The notes beneath the pieces were generated by a model. It was not told the origin of the DNA. It saw only the letters and a program-made list of their open reading frames with translations, and ran no database searches. The position numbers were made by a program, and so were the translations under genes. A DNA stretch of 43,997 nucleotides, from positions 1-43,997 of the forward strand of contig CATLIG010000018.1 of assembly GCA_949948985.1 (NCBI GenBank), written 5' to 3'. Shown in pieces: positions 34,848-43,997 of the stretch (positions are counted from its first letter, which is position 1; every line of letters starts with the position of its first letter). The DNA is from an uncultured Clostridia bacterium (GTDB lineage: Bacteria; Bacillota; Clostridia; Lachnospirales; CAG-274).

Positions 34848-36461
34848 CTAAATACTGTAAACCTGTCGCTTTCTTGCGTTTTCATCGCTCATCAAATATT
34901 CATCATAAGTTGTTTGTCTATCAATAAGACCATTATCTGTAAATTCCATAATTCTATTTGATGTTGTCTGTACAATTTGATGGTCTTGCGATGAAAATAA
35001 TATAACGCCTTTAAATTTTATTAACCCGTTATTAAGAGCTGTAATAGACTCCATATCAAGATGATTTGTCGGTTCATCCATAATAAGTACATTAGCGCCT
35101 GAAATCATAAGCTTTGATATAAGACATCTTACTTTTTCGCCTCCGGAAAGAACATTTACTTTTTTCAATGCCTCATCTCCAGAAAAAAGCATTCTTCCTA
35201 AAAAACCTCTCACATAAGCGACATCCTTTTCTTCCGAATACTGCGTAAGCCATTCAACAATACTATAATCATTATTAAATTCCTTTGTATTATCTTTTGG
35301 AAAATAAGAATATGACGTTGTAACACCCCATTTAATACTGCCTTCATCAGGTTCAAGTTCTCCTGATAATATTTTGAACAAAGTTGTTTTAGCGGTTTCA
35401 TTTGAGCCTACAAAAGCAACCTTATCATCACTGTTTATAACAAATGAAATATTATCAAGTATCTTAACCCCATCAATAGTCTTTGACAAATTTTCAACAG
35501 TAAGAACTTCATTGCCTATTTCTCTGTTAGGCTTAAAATCTATATAAGGATATTTCCTGCTTGAAGGCTTTATTTCATCAAGTTCAATTTTTTCCAAAGC
35601 ACGTTTTCTTGATGTTGCTTGTTTTGATTTAGAGGCATTTGCGCTGAATCTTTGTATAAATTCTTGAAGTTCTTTAATTTTTTCTTCTTTTTTGCGATTT
35701 GATTCTTTCATCTGCTTGATAATAAGCTGACTTGACTCATACCAAAAATCATAATTTCCGGCATAAAGCTGAATTTTTGAATAATCAATATCAGCAATTT
35801 GTGTACACACTTTATTAAGAAAATATCTGTCATGCGATACTACAATAATTGTATTTTCAAAATTAATTAAAAATTCTTCAAGCCAGTTTATCGCCGCCAA
35901 ATCCAAATGGTTTGTAGGCTCATCAAGAAGTAAAACATCAGGATTTCCAAATAATGCCTGAGCAAGAAGAACCTTTACTTTTTCCGGTCCTGTAAGTTCT
36001 TTCATAGGCTTTAAATGATATTCCGTTTCAATTCCAAGACCATTAAGCAAAGTAGCCGCGTCAACCTCCGCATCCCAGCCATTCATTATTGCGAATTCAT
36101 CTTCAAGTTCACTTGCTTTAATTCCATCTTCCTCATTAAAATTTTCTTTAGCGTAAATTTCCTCTTTCTCTTTCATAATCTGGTATAATCTTGCGTTACC
36201 CATTATGACGGTATCTAATACATTATATTCATCATATTGAAAATGGTCTTGTTTAAGGAAAGAAATTCTTTCTCCGGGAGATAAAGAAACATCTCCTTTA
36301 GTTGGTTCTATTTCTCCTGATAATATTTTCAGAAAGGTTGATTTTCCCGCTCCATTTGCGCCAATAAGCCCATAACAATTTCCTTGTGTAAACTTTATGT
36401 TTACATTTTCAAATAAAGCCCTTTTGCCAAGCCTCAAAGTTATATTATTCGCACTAATCAT
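34848..36461 (-). CDS. ABC-F family ATPase (YbiT-like)
   Basis: A 537-aa protein with two ABC domains in one chain and no membrane segments, as in ribosome-associated ABC-F factors. Domain 1: Walker A GANGAGKS (34-41), signature LTGPEKVKVLLAQALFG, Walker B VLLLDEPTNHLD. The linker (about 250-310) is Lys/Glu-rich (KKEEKIKELQEFIQRFSANA). Domain 2: Walker A is altered (GSNETAKTT), signature LSGGEKVRCLIS, Walker B VLIMDEPTNHLD. GGAGGG precedes ATG 36461. Likely acts on stalled or initiating ribosomes; a role in antibiotic resistance cannot be told from sequence. Single gene, close to but separate from parC. Confidence 0.9.
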   Translation of the reverse strand: MISANNITLRLGKRALFENVNIKFTQGNCYGLIGANGAGKSTFLKILSGEIEPTKGDVSLSPGERISFLKQDHFQYDEYNVLDTVIMGNARLYQIMKEKEEIYAKENFNEEDGIKASELEDEFAIMNGWDAEVDAATLLNGLGIETEYHLKPMKELTGPEKVKVLLAQALFGNPDVLLLDEPTNHLDLAAINWLEEFLINFENTIIVVSHDRYFLNKVCTQIADIDYSKIQLYAGNYDFWYESSQLIIKQMKESNRKKEEKIKELQEFIQRFSANASKSKQATSRKRALEKIELDEIKPSSRKYPYIDFKPNREIGNEVLTVENLSKTIDGVKILDNISFVINSDDKVAFVGSNETAKTTLFKILSGELEPDEGSIKWGVTTSYSYFPKDNTKEFNNDYSIVEWLTQYSEEKDVAYVRGFLGRMLFSGDEALKKVNVLSGGEKVRCLISKLMISGANVLIMDEPTNHLDMESITALNNGLIKFKGVILFSSQDHQIVQTTSNRIMEFTDNGLIDRQTTYDEYLMSDENARKRQVYSI

Positions 36462-36657
36462 TTTGCCCTCCAAATTATATAAAGCTAAAAATTCTAATTT
36501 GTAACAAAAAATAAAATAATAACTATTTTATAACACAATTATTTTAAAGATATTTTATTGCTTCTCCTTTGACAATTTTATAAATTGCTGTAATAAAAGT
36601 TTTTTAAATATTATAAAATTTTTATTTAATTCTAATATCATTTTTTATAGTACCAAA

Positions 36658-38829
36658 TTATAAATTATTTGTCAAATCATTATCAACAATAAAATGACCT
36701 GTCGATGGAATTTTATCAACCCTGTAATACTCCAAATCCTCTGATTTAAAATCATCAGCTAAAATAAATTTAGACAAAACACTGTTTTTCTTTAAAGTAT
36801 ATACCTGAACACCTTGTGTATTTTTGGTTGTTTTAGAAAGAATTTCAGAAGAATTAAACAGCATAGCTTTATCATTATCTCTTATAGCGATAAAATCACA
36901 ATCCTCCTTAATATAATATATAGAAACTATAGGATATTTATCAGAATAAGCGTTTATAAGCTTCTTCCTGTTTACCTTTGTATAATAAGAGCGCATTTCA
37001 ACTTTTGAAACTTTTCCGTTTTCAAAAGAGAAAAGCATATATCCCAAATAATCATTTGTCACAGCGATATATATAATATTCTCATTTTCTTCCATATTTA
37101 TAATATTAGCAAGATATTCTCCAAGACTGCTTGCCTTACACTCAGACAAGTCATAAATTTTAGCTTTATACACATTAGATTTATCTGAAAATAACAGCAC
37201 GTCCATTTTATTCGATGCTTCAACTTCCATAACTATTTCATCATCCTCTTTAAGCTTTTGCTCAGACGCAGACCTCAGAGATGCTGCTGTTATTTTTTTC
37301 AGATAATTATGTTTTGTAAGAAATAATTTAACAGGATAATCCTGAATAAAACTGTCATCAGAAAATTCTTTAATTTCTTCTTTATAAATAATATCTGTTT
37401 TTCTTTGTTTTCCATATTTTTTTGAAATTTCTTTAAGTTCTTCAACTATAATATTTTTAATCAGTTCATCGCTTTCTTTTATTTTCTCAAGCTCTTTTAT
37501 TTCTTCCGAAAGTTTTTTTCTTTCATCAATTCTTCCGATAATATATTCTTTATTAAGGTTACGCAATTTTATTTCCGCTATATACTCTGCCTGAACCTTA
37601 TCTATATTAAAACCCAACATAAGATTTGGTATAACCATTTTATCTTCTTCTGTATCACGAATTATTTTAATAGCTTTATCAATATCAAGAAGAATTTCAG
37701 CAAGCCCTGATAAAAGATGATATTTCGCATTTTTTTTGTCCAAATCATAAATAATCTGTCTTTTCATACATTGAATACGAAATTTAAGCCACTCTCTTAT
37801 AATTTCCTTAATTCCTATTACTTTAGGGTTTCCATCAATAAGTATATTAAAGTTACAATTAAAACTGTCGCAAAGAGTTGTCATATTAAATAATTTATGC
37901 ATAAGCATATCAGGGTCTGTATTTCGTTTAATATCTATTGTAATTTTAAGACCGTTCAAGTCAGTCTCATTTCTTATATCGTTTATTTCTTTCAATTTAT
38001 TAAGCTTAACAAGACTGATTATTTTATCAATAACTGACTCAATATTAGTAGTATAAGGGATTTCGTAAATTTCTATTAAGCTATTCTTTTTATCATATCT
38101 GTATTTTGAACGAACTTTAAAGCTACCCCTGCCCGTGTTATAAATTTTCTCAATTTCGTTTTCGTCATAAATAAGTTCTCCGCCTGTTGAAAAATCAGGC
38201 GCTTTTAAATATTTTTTTAAATCAATATCCTCATTTTTTATAAAAGCGGTTGTTACCGCGCATACTTCTTTTAAATTAAAACTGCATAAAGAACTTGCCA
38301 TACCTACAGCAATACCAAGATTTGCCGTAACAAGTATATTAGGAAACGTTGTCGGAAATAATATAGGTTCTTTCAAAGACCCGTCATAATTATCAATAAA
38401 ATCAACCGTATTCTTATCAATATTTTTAAAAACCTCATTACATATACTGTCAAGCTTAACTTCTGTATATCTTGATGCCGCGTATGCCATATCCCTTGAG
38501 TATTGTTTTCCAAAATTTCCTTTTGAGTCTATAAAAGGATGTAAAAGAGCATCATTGCCCTTCGTAAGCCTGACAAGCGTTTCATAAATAGCTCCATCTC
38601 CATGGGGATTAAGCTTCATTGTTTGCCCAACGACATTAGTTGATTTTGTTCTTGCTGAATTAAGAAGTCCCATTTTATACATAGTGTAAAGAAGTTTTCT
38701 GTGAGCGGGTTTAAATCCGTCAATTTCCGGTATCGCTCTTGAAACAATAACACTCATTGTATAAGGCATATAATTAAGTTCAAGAATATCTGTTATATTT
38801 TGTTCGATAATATTTAATTCATTACTCAT
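36658..38829 (-). CDS. parC: Topoisomerase IV-like subunit A
   Basis: The DNA breakage-reunion subunit of a type IIA topoisomerase, 723 aa. The winged-helix region has NPHGDGAIYETLVRLTKGND and the catalytic Tyr121 in AASRYTE. The coiled-coil tower and a short, diverged C-terminal beta-pinwheel follow (from about 490: LFLTKHNYLKKI; VLLFSDKSNVYKA); no gyrase GyrA-box (QRRGGKG) is seen, which favours a ParC-like role in decatenation. The quinolone hotspot Ser of HGDSA-type sequences is Gly79 here. It begins 10 nt after parE. Confidence 0.85.
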   Translation of the reverse strand: MSNELNIIEQNITDILELNYMPYTMSVIVSRAIPEIDGFKPAHRKLLYTMYKMGLLNSARTKSTNVVGQTMKLNPHGDGAIYETLVRLTKGNDALLHPFIDSKGNFGKQYSRDMAYAASRYTEVKLDSICNEVFKNIDKNTVDFIDNYDGSLKEPILFPTTFPNILVTANLGIAVGMASSLCSFNLKEVCAVTTAFIKNEDIDLKKYLKAPDFSTGGELIYDENEIEKIYNTGRGSFKVRSKYRYDKKNSLIEIYEIPYTTNIESVIDKIISLVKLNKLKEINDIRNETDLNGLKITIDIKRNTDPDMLMHKLFNMTTLCDSFNCNFNILIDGNPKVIGIKEIIREWLKFRIQCMKRQIIYDLDKKNAKYHLLSGLAEILLDIDKAIKIIRDTEEDKMVIPNLMLGFNIDKVQAEYIAEIKLRNLNKEYIIGRIDERKKLSEEIKELEKIKESDELIKNIIVEELKEISKKYGKQRKTDIIYKEEIKEFSDDSFIQDYPVKLFLTKHNYLKKITAASLRSASEQKLKEDDEIVMEVEASNKMDVLLFSDKSNVYKAKIYDLSECKASSLGEYLANIINMEENENIIYIAVTNDYLGYMLFSFENGKVSKVEMRSYYTKVNRKKLINAYSDKYPIVSIYYIKEDCDFIAIRDNDKAMLFNSSEILSKTTKNTQGVQVYTLKKNSVLSKFILADDFKSEDLEYYRVDKIPSTGHFIVDNDLTNNL

Positions 38830-38839
38830 AAAATTCTCC

Positions 38840-40816
38840 TTAACTCATTTCACTCAAATCAATATATTTATACCCAAACTTTTCAATAAAATCTTTTCTT
38901 CCTTGCAAATTATTTCCAAGAAGCAGGTCAAACATAAGCTGAGTTTTTTCAACGTCTTCAGGCATAACTAGAATAAGCTTTCTCGTTTCAGGGTTCATAG
39001 TTGTTTGCCACATCATTTCAGGCTCGTTTTCACCAAGTCCTTTAGATCGTTGTATAGTATATTTTCCTTTTATTCTCTTTAAAATGTCTGACTTTTCTTT
39101 TTCAGAATAAGCAAAATAAGTTTTTTTACCACTGTTTATTTCATATAATGGGGATTCTGCGATAAAAACTTTTTTTTCTTTTATAAGAGTGGGCGCAAGA
39201 CAATAAAGCATTGTAAGAAGAAGTGCTCTTATCTGAAATCCATCAACATCGGCATCTGTACATATTATAATTTTACTCCATTTAAGCTGTCCAATATCAA
39301 ATGAATTCAAATCTTTATTATGCTTTGATTTTATTTCAACTCCGCATCCAATAACTCTTAATAAATCAATAATAATATCACTTTTAAAGACTTTTTCGTA
39401 ATTTGCTTTAAGACAATTCAATATTTTGCCCCTTATCGGCATAATTCCTTGAAATTCAGCGTCTCTTCCAAGCATACATGAACCCAATGCTGAATCGCCC
39501 TCTACAATATACAATTCGCGTCTGTTAATATCTTTAGTACGGCAATTAACAAATTTTTCAACACGATTATTTATATCAATATTTCCTGTAAGCTTTTTCT
39601 TTATATTAATTCTTGTTTTTTCAGCGGTTTCCCTGCTTCTTTTATTTACGATAACCTGATTAGCTATTTTATCAGCTTCCGTTTTATTTTCAATAAAATA
39701 AATTTCCAGTCGTTTTTTAAGATAATCCGTAATGGCATCTTGAATAAATTTATTTGTGATTGATTTTTTTGTCTGATTTTCATAGCTTGTAATTGTTGAA
39801 AATGAGTTTATAATAAGAACAAGACTATCCTCAATATCAGAATAAACTATTTTCTTTTCATCTTTTTTATAAATTTCATTATTCTTTAAATAATTATCAA
39901 TAGCGTATACAAAAGCTGATTTAACAGCTTTATCTGGAGAACCTCCATATTCAAGATAACTGGAATTGTGATAATACTCAATAGTATTTTTTTCATTGTC
40001 AAAACAAAAAGCAATCTCAAATTTAAGCTTGTATTCAGGCTTGTCCTCTCTGTCCCTGCCTTTTGTTTCATTTTCATAATACTGAATGTCTGTAAGAGAA
40101 CTTTCTCCAACAATTTCAGAAATATAATCTTTAATACCATTTTCATAGTAATATGTATAAGTTTCTCCGCTTTCCTCATCAAACAGTTCAAAAGTCAATC
40201 CTTTGTTTACAATAGACTGCTTTTTCAAAATATCTTTATAATAAGAAATCGGAATATTGATATCTGTAAAAACATCTATATCAGGTTTCCAATAGATATA
40301 TGTTCCTGTTTGACTTTCATTTGAATCCTCTTTTACAAGTTCACCAACGTTTTCACCTTTTTCAAAATTAATACTGTATTTAAAACCATCACGTACAACG
40401 ACAACATTCATAAATTCAGAACTATATTGAGTAGAACATAAACCCAGACCGTTAAGACCAAGACTAAACTCATAATTATCTCCCGAATTATTAAGATATT
40501 TGCCTCCGGCATACAATTCACAAAAAAGAAGCTCCCAATTATAGCGCTTTTCCTTTTGATTATAGTCTAAAGGTATACCTCTGCCATAATCTTTAACTGT
40601 TATCGCCATATTTTTATGACGTATAACTTCTATTTTATCTCCAAAACCTTCTCTGGCTTCATCAATAGAATTTGAAAGTATCTCAAATACCGAATGCTGA
40701 CATCCTTCAAGTCCGTCCGAACCAAAAATAACAGATGGTCTTAAACGTACTCTGTCCGCTCCTTTAAGCGATGTAATACTATCATTATCGTAGGATATTT
40801 TATCTTTATCCTCCAA
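38840..40816 (-). CDS. parE: Topoisomerase IV-like subunit B (ATPase)
   Basis: A 658-aa GyrB/ParE-type protein: GHKL ATPase domain (LRPSVIFGSDGLEG; EILSNSIDEAREG; VKDYGRGIPLDY; GLNGLGLCST), transducer, and TOPRIM domain with YIVEGDSALGSCMLGRD and the metal-binding TDADVDG. The TOPRIM motif has EGDSALGS in place of the usual EGDSAGGS. The likely start is TTG at 40816 with GGAGGA 7 nt upstream; the frame remains open to 40867 without a signal. Its sequence is quite diverged from standard GyrB, and its pairing with the parC gene supports topo IV rather than gyrase. Confidence 0.85.
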   Translation of the reverse strand: MEDKDKISYDNDSITSLKGADRVRLRPSVIFGSDGLEGCQHSVFEILSNSIDEAREGFGDKIEVIRHKNMAITVKDYGRGIPLDYNQKEKRYNWELLFCELYAGGKYLNNSGDNYEFSLGLNGLGLCSTQYSSEFMNVVVVRDGFKYSINFEKGENVGELVKEDSNESQTGTYIYWKPDIDVFTDINIPISYYKDILKKQSIVNKGLTFELFDEESGETYTYYYENGIKDYISEIVGESSLTDIQYYENETKGRDREDKPEYKLKFEIAFCFDNEKNTIEYYHNSSYLEYGGSPDKAVKSAFVYAIDNYLKNNEIYKKDEKKIVYSDIEDSLVLIINSFSTITSYENQTKKSITNKFIQDAITDYLKKRLEIYFIENKTEADKIANQVIVNKRSRETAEKTRINIKKKLTGNIDINNRVEKFVNCRTKDINRRELYIVEGDSALGSCMLGRDAEFQGIMPIRGKILNCLKANYEKVFKSDIIIDLLRVIGCGVEIKSKHNKDLNSFDIGQLKWSKIIICTDADVDGFQIRALLLTMLYCLAPTLIKEKKVFIAESPLYEINSGKKTYFAYSEKEKSDILKRIKGKYTIQRSKGLGENEPEMMWQTTMNPETRKLILVMPEDVEKTQLMFDLLLGNNLQGRKDFIEKFGYKYIDLSEMS

Positions 40817-40917
40817 AACAAACTCCTCCAATCCACGCAAAACAAAAAAAGACTTTAGCACTACCATAAGCAGTTTTAAAGACTTTTTCGTTTAGCACTG
40901 CGTTACAAAAAAAGAAA

Positions 40918-41268
40918 TGGAGGTGAGGAGAATCGAACTCCTGTCCGAAAACCCGTCAACAAAGATTTCTCCCATTACAGTCGTTTCTTTGAAATTTTCG
41001 GCCTCAGCCGCAAAACGACATGCTGAAGAAGCCGATAGCTTCATAAATCTTTTCTTATCTCAAAGCTTTGATAAGAAAGTACCCCGCAAAGTCGACGCCG
41101 GTTCTTTTGGCAGCGGGTTGCCAAAAGCCGACGACAGCCTTAAATTAGGCTGCGTATGATAAATTATTATTATCGTTTATTTTTAAAAATTTCGGCTTAA
41201 CAACGCAGTTGCCGTCTGCGAATGGCTGTCTCTGTTTTCAAAATCCCCGTCGAAACCATTGCACCCCC
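40918..41268 (-). ncRNA. ssrA: Transfer-messenger RNA
   Basis: 5' end GGGGGTGCAATGGTTTCGAC (from 41268) and 3' end GGAGTTCGATTCTCCTCACC followed by TCCA (ending 40918) form the tRNA-like domain; the acceptor arms GGGGGTG and CACCTCC pair. The tag frame ends INDNNNLSYAA with TAA at 41147-41145. GC-rich pseudoknot-like segments follow (for example the CGGCTTTTGGCAACC / TGCCAAAAG region). After the discriminator A the genome reads TTTC, so CCA is not encoded and must be added. Known role: rescues stalled ribosomes with SmpB and tags products for proteolysis. Size (351 nt) is normal. Confidence 0.95.
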
Positions 41269-41282
41269 ATAAGAGTAAATTA

Positions 41283-41311
41283 ATTATACTACATAAAAAA
41301 TATAAATGCAA
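41283..41311 (-). promoter_or_regulatory. Promoter of tmRNA
   Basis: TTGCAT (41311-41306), 17-nt spacer, TATAAT (41288-41283) on the minus strand. The transcription start would fall a few bases before the mature 5' end at 41268, so little 5' processing is needed. Confidence 0.75.
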
Positions 41312-41435
41312 TAAAAATTTTTAAATTTAATCTTCAAATTTTATTATTTCACAAACATTACTTTATATGCATTCTATATTATATACCTAATAGACTTTTT
41401 TCAAACCTTACAGCAATTTCAAAAGAAACCTGTTC

Positions 41436-42500
41436 TTAAAAATATCCGTTTTCTTTTAAATATCTTGAGAAATTCCCGCTTATAATTTCAACACCGCTGT
41501 GATTTAAATGCGCATCATCACGAAAATTTTCATGTTCAAGCAAATGTTTTTCTTTGTTTATGATATTATAATCCAAATAAGGAATATCATTTTCTTCAGC
41601 GAATTTCTCAACAGCGGAATGGATAATATCATAATTTTTAATATACGTCATAGAAATATTTGCAATAGGAGCTGTAACAAAAATAAGCTTAATATGATTT
41701 TCTTTACATTTATCCACAATCTTTTGCAAATATTTCTTCTGAGCTTTTTCAAAAACCCAGTTTTTTCCGTCAAATTTTCTAAATTGATTTGTTTTATTAA
41801 ACTCATCAGGAAGCATATTATAATTACAAAAAGTATAACCTTTAGACCTATACTCTTCTTTTCCCTGCTGTTTTTCAGAAACCTTATCCAAAACACCGAA
41901 TTTTTCTTTTATATTATCCTTTAATTCTTTATTTTTAAAAGCAAAATAATCCTGTTGATATTTAAATATATTTACATTATATTTTATTTTTTCACCCAAA
42001 GGAAATACGTCTTCTATATATTTTTTTTCAAGTTCTTTATTTTTAAGAACCTGAAAAAGCATACCCGCTTGTTTAAGCTCAAATTCATCATCAAGCATAT
42101 CCCAATATACTTCCATAACACAAACTTTAGGCTTTTGATAATTTAAAACCTCAAGCAATGTAAAATATGTTGAATCAATATGTTGTAAAGGCATTCCCAT
42201 TTGATAACTTGAAATATTAAATTCTTTATCAAAAATATCAGGGTCAAACGTACAATATGAATGAGATGAGCCTAAAAAGACCATATCAAGAGAATTTTTT
42301 TCAAGACTATAAAATTCTCTCCATCTTTTTTCATTGTATGTATTAATTAAATTTTCAGTACTTGCAGAAGAATAGGTTTTTCCAACATAGTAAACTACCG
42401 GAGCTAAACAAATAATAAATAAAAAAAACTTTATATAGAAAAAATTAAATTTTTTTTCTATATTTTCATCAGAATTGGAAGTAGATAAATTCTCCCCCAT
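41436..42500 (-). CDS. SGNH/DltD-like protein, MBOAT partner
   Basis: A 354-aa protein with one N-terminal membrane segment (about 20-40) and an extracytoplasmic domain. The GSSHS motif (77-81) offers the nucleophile Ser, and DDAHLNHSG (328-336) gives the catalytic Asp/His near the C-terminus, as in SGNH esterases/acyltransferases and DltD/AlgX-like proteins. It overlaps the upstream MBOAT gene by 32 bp. ATG at 42500 follows GGGGGTG at 7 nt. Such pairs move acyl groups from the membrane acyltransferase to an outside polymer. The target polymer is unknown; no dltA or alginate genes are seen. Confidence 0.82.
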   Translation of the reverse strand: MGENLSTSNSDENIEKKFNFFYIKFFLFIICLAPVVYYVGKTYSSASTENLINTYNEKRWREFYSLEKNSLDMVFLGSSHSYCTFDPDIFDKEFNISSYQMGMPLQHIDSTYFTLLEVLNYQKPKVCVMEVYWDMLDDEFELKQAGMLFQVLKNKELEKKYIEDVFPLGEKIKYNVNIFKYQQDYFAFKNKELKDNIKEKFGVLDKVSEKQQGKEEYRSKGYTFCNYNMLPDEFNKTNQFRKFDGKNWVFEKAQKKYLQKIVDKCKENHIKLIFVTAPIANISMTYIKNYDIIHSAVEKFAEENDIPYLDYNIINKEKHLLEHENFRDDAHLNHSGVEIISGNFSRYLKENGYF

Positions 42501-43920
42501 TTCCAAACACCCCCAAAGCTAAAATAGCTGCTACAATAATATAATAAAAAACAAATCTAAAAATAAACGGCAACGACTTCAGTCTGTAATGTATTACATC
42601 TTTTTTTTCAAAAAATTCAATAAACATTAAAAATAAAATTGAACAGCAGCAAATTATAATCTCAAAGATTGAAAGTCCCATACTATTTAAAATATCATAT
42701 ATATATTGAATATTTGTTATATTTTCAATATCAGAAAATAAATTTTCAACAATATAAAATGAGTCCGAAACGGTATTTGCTCTGAAGAAAATCCAAGCAA
42801 AAGCAATAAGTATAAAAGTTATAATAATTCTAAAAAAATTCAGAATAAAAAACTGTGGCTTGTCTGTTTTTAATATTTTATTCTTCAAATCACAAATAAC
42901 TTGAAATCCTCCATGTAACCCACCCCATATAAAAAAAGTCCAATTCGCTCCATGCCAAAGACCGCTTAATAAAAAAGTAATCATAAGATTAAAATACTTT
43001 CTTATCAACAAACATCTGCTTCCGCCAAGAGGTATATATACATAATCTCTAAACCAGCTTGATAAAGAAATATGCCATCTCCGCCAAAAATCTTTCGTAT
43101 TTATTGAAAAATAAGGCCTGTTAAAATTTTTCATAAGGTCTATATCAAAAGTCTTAGCACACCCTATAGCAATATCCGAATATCCGCTAAAATCACAGTA
43201 AATCTGAAAAGTAAAAAACAACGTGGCAATAATATAAGCAATTCCACCGAAATCTTCCACAGAATTAAAAACAGTATTCACTAATACAGCCACCCTGTCA
43301 GCTATAACAACTTTTTTAAAATATCCCATAATCATAAATTTAACACCTGCTGATATATTATCAGTATTAAATTTATGTTCAGAAAAAAGCTGTCTCATAA
43401 GATTATCAGCTCTTTCGATAGGCCCTGCCACAAGTTGAGGAAAAAACATAAGATACAGCATAAATTTAAAAAAATTCAACTGTGGCTTAATTTTTTGCTT
43501 GTAAACATCAATAGCATATCCAGCCGCCTGAAAAGTAAAAAATGATATTCCCATAGGTAAAATAATATCAAAATCACTAATGGGATATTTCATACCAAAG
43601 TATTCATAAAGTTCCATAAAACTATGATTTACAAATACCGCATATTTAAAAACAAAAAGAATAGCGAAATTAACAAATAAATTCAGAAACAAAAAAAACT
43701 TTCTAAATTTTTGACTGTCAGAAACATTTATACAACCTGATAAAAAATAATTCAAAAATGCCGAAATCAAAATAAGTATAATAAACTCCGGACGCCACCA
43801 CATATAAAATACACAGCTTGCCAGAAGTAAAAGCACCCATTTTAGTTTAAATGGCAGAAAATAATACAATATAAGAGTTACCGCGAAAAATATCAAAAAA
43901 ATTACAGAATTAAACAGCAT
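42469..43920 (-). CDS. MBOAT-family O-acyltransferase (AlgI/DltB-like)
   Basis: A 483-aa membrane protein with about 11 hydrophobic segments. Family motifs: FFPQLVAGPIERAD (159-172), FWRRWHISLSSWFRDYVYIP (278-297), GG, and the catalytic His323 in LWHGANWTFFIWGGLHG. AlgI-type enzymes pass acetyl groups across the membrane for O-acetylation of exopolysaccharide or wall polymers. ATG at 43920 is 10 nt after GAGG; ATG at 43929 is too near that site. It is translationally linked to the SGNH gene downstream. The operon may extend beyond the window edge. Confidence 0.9.
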   Translation of the reverse strand: MLFNSVIFLIFFAVTLILYYFLPFKLKWVLLLLASCVFYMWWRPEFIILILISAFLNYFLSGCINVSDSQKFRKFFLFLNLFVNFAILFVFKYAVFVNHSFMELYEYFGMKYPISDFDIILPMGISFFTFQAAGYAIDVYKQKIKPQLNFFKFMLYLMFFPQLVAGPIERADNLMRQLFSEHKFNTDNISAGVKFMIMGYFKKVVIADRVAVLVNTVFNSVEDFGGIAYIIATLFFTFQIYCDFSGYSDIAIGCAKTFDIDLMKNFNRPYFSINTKDFWRRWHISLSSWFRDYVYIPLGGSRCLLIRKYFNLMITFLLSGLWHGANWTFFIWGGLHGGFQVICDLKNKILKTDKPQFFILNFFRIIITFILIAFAWIFFRANTVSDSFYIVENLFSDIENITNIQYIYDILNSMGLSIFEIIICCCSILFLMFIEFFEKKDVIHYRLKSLPFIFRFVFYYIIVAAILALGVFGNGGEFIYFQF

Positions 43921-43997
43921 TTTAATCATACCTCAACAAAAATTTAATTAAATACTAATATTTATGTCAATTCACAAATTTTTCAAAACAAAAACAA

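Noticed and set aside
40917-41159. 80-aa plus-strand ORF
   Set aside because: It is the antisense of tmRNA; the conserved RNA ends on the minus strand explain the sequence.

Overview
The window is low-GC DNA (clearly AT-rich, with mostly A/T third codon positions) from a spore-forming member of the Clostridia. The evidence is an alpha/beta-type SASP gene, the standard Firmicutes nusA-infB operon order, a class 1B PyrK/PyrD pair, a lysine riboswitch, AGGAGG-type ribosome binding sites and frequent TTG/GTG starts. A Lachnospirales-like gut anaerobe is my best guess, but no 16S or other taxonomic marker is present. Almost every gene is on the minus strand; only the SASP gene and a small regulator/membrane-protein pair (6.2-7.1 kb) are on the plus strand.

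Layout: (1) 0.2-1.4 kb, two overlapping O6-alkylguanine repair genes preceded by an ABM-domain pseudogene and an IS256-type transposase scrap. (2) 1.8-4.9 kb, asd-dapA-dapB (aspartate to tetrahydrodipicolinate, for lysine, meso-DAP and dipicolinate) behind a sigma-A-type promoter, a lysine riboswitch and a terminator. (3) 5.3-7.1 kb, a cytidylate-kinase-like protein, a SASP, and an XRE regulator plus membrane protein with two palindromic operators at their promoter. (4) 7.3-15.1 kb, rimP-nusA-ylxR-L7Ae-infB-rbfA-nrnA-truB-ribF, the translation and RNA maturation operon. (5) 15.2-25.0 kb, pyrB-pyrC-pyrF-carA-carB-pyrK-pyrD, bicarbonate to orotate plus OMP decarboxylase; pyrE and pyrR are not in the window. 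Its leader has a promoter, an unlisted 37-codon leader ORF and a terminator overlapping the end of that ORF, like enterobacterial pyrBI attenuation. (6) 25.2-32.7 kb, an accessory stretch: a GNAT acetyltransferase, a large secreted pectate-lyase-like protein, a sodium symporter with a small partner ORF, a secreted His/Tyr/Asn-rich peptide, and three families of short inverted-repeat (MITE-like) elements, one inserted into another. (7) 33.5-41.3 kb, an HD-GYP response regulator with a damaged HD motif, an ABC-F ATPase, a topoisomerase IV-like pair (parE-parC) and tmRNA. (8) 41.4-43.9 kb, an MBOAT O-acyltransferase and an SGNH/DltD-like partner, probably for O-acylation of a surface polymer.

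The points I would look at first are the pyr leader peptide/terminator arrangement, the 34-bp perfect palindrome controlling the XRE gene, the MITE whose terminal repeat supplies the last codons and stop of the lyase gene, the nested MITE insertion, the CD-for-HD substitution in the HD-GYP protein, and the pseudogene apparently killed by two in-frame TAG codons at tryptophan positions. All family assignments were made by eye from the sequence; no database search was run.
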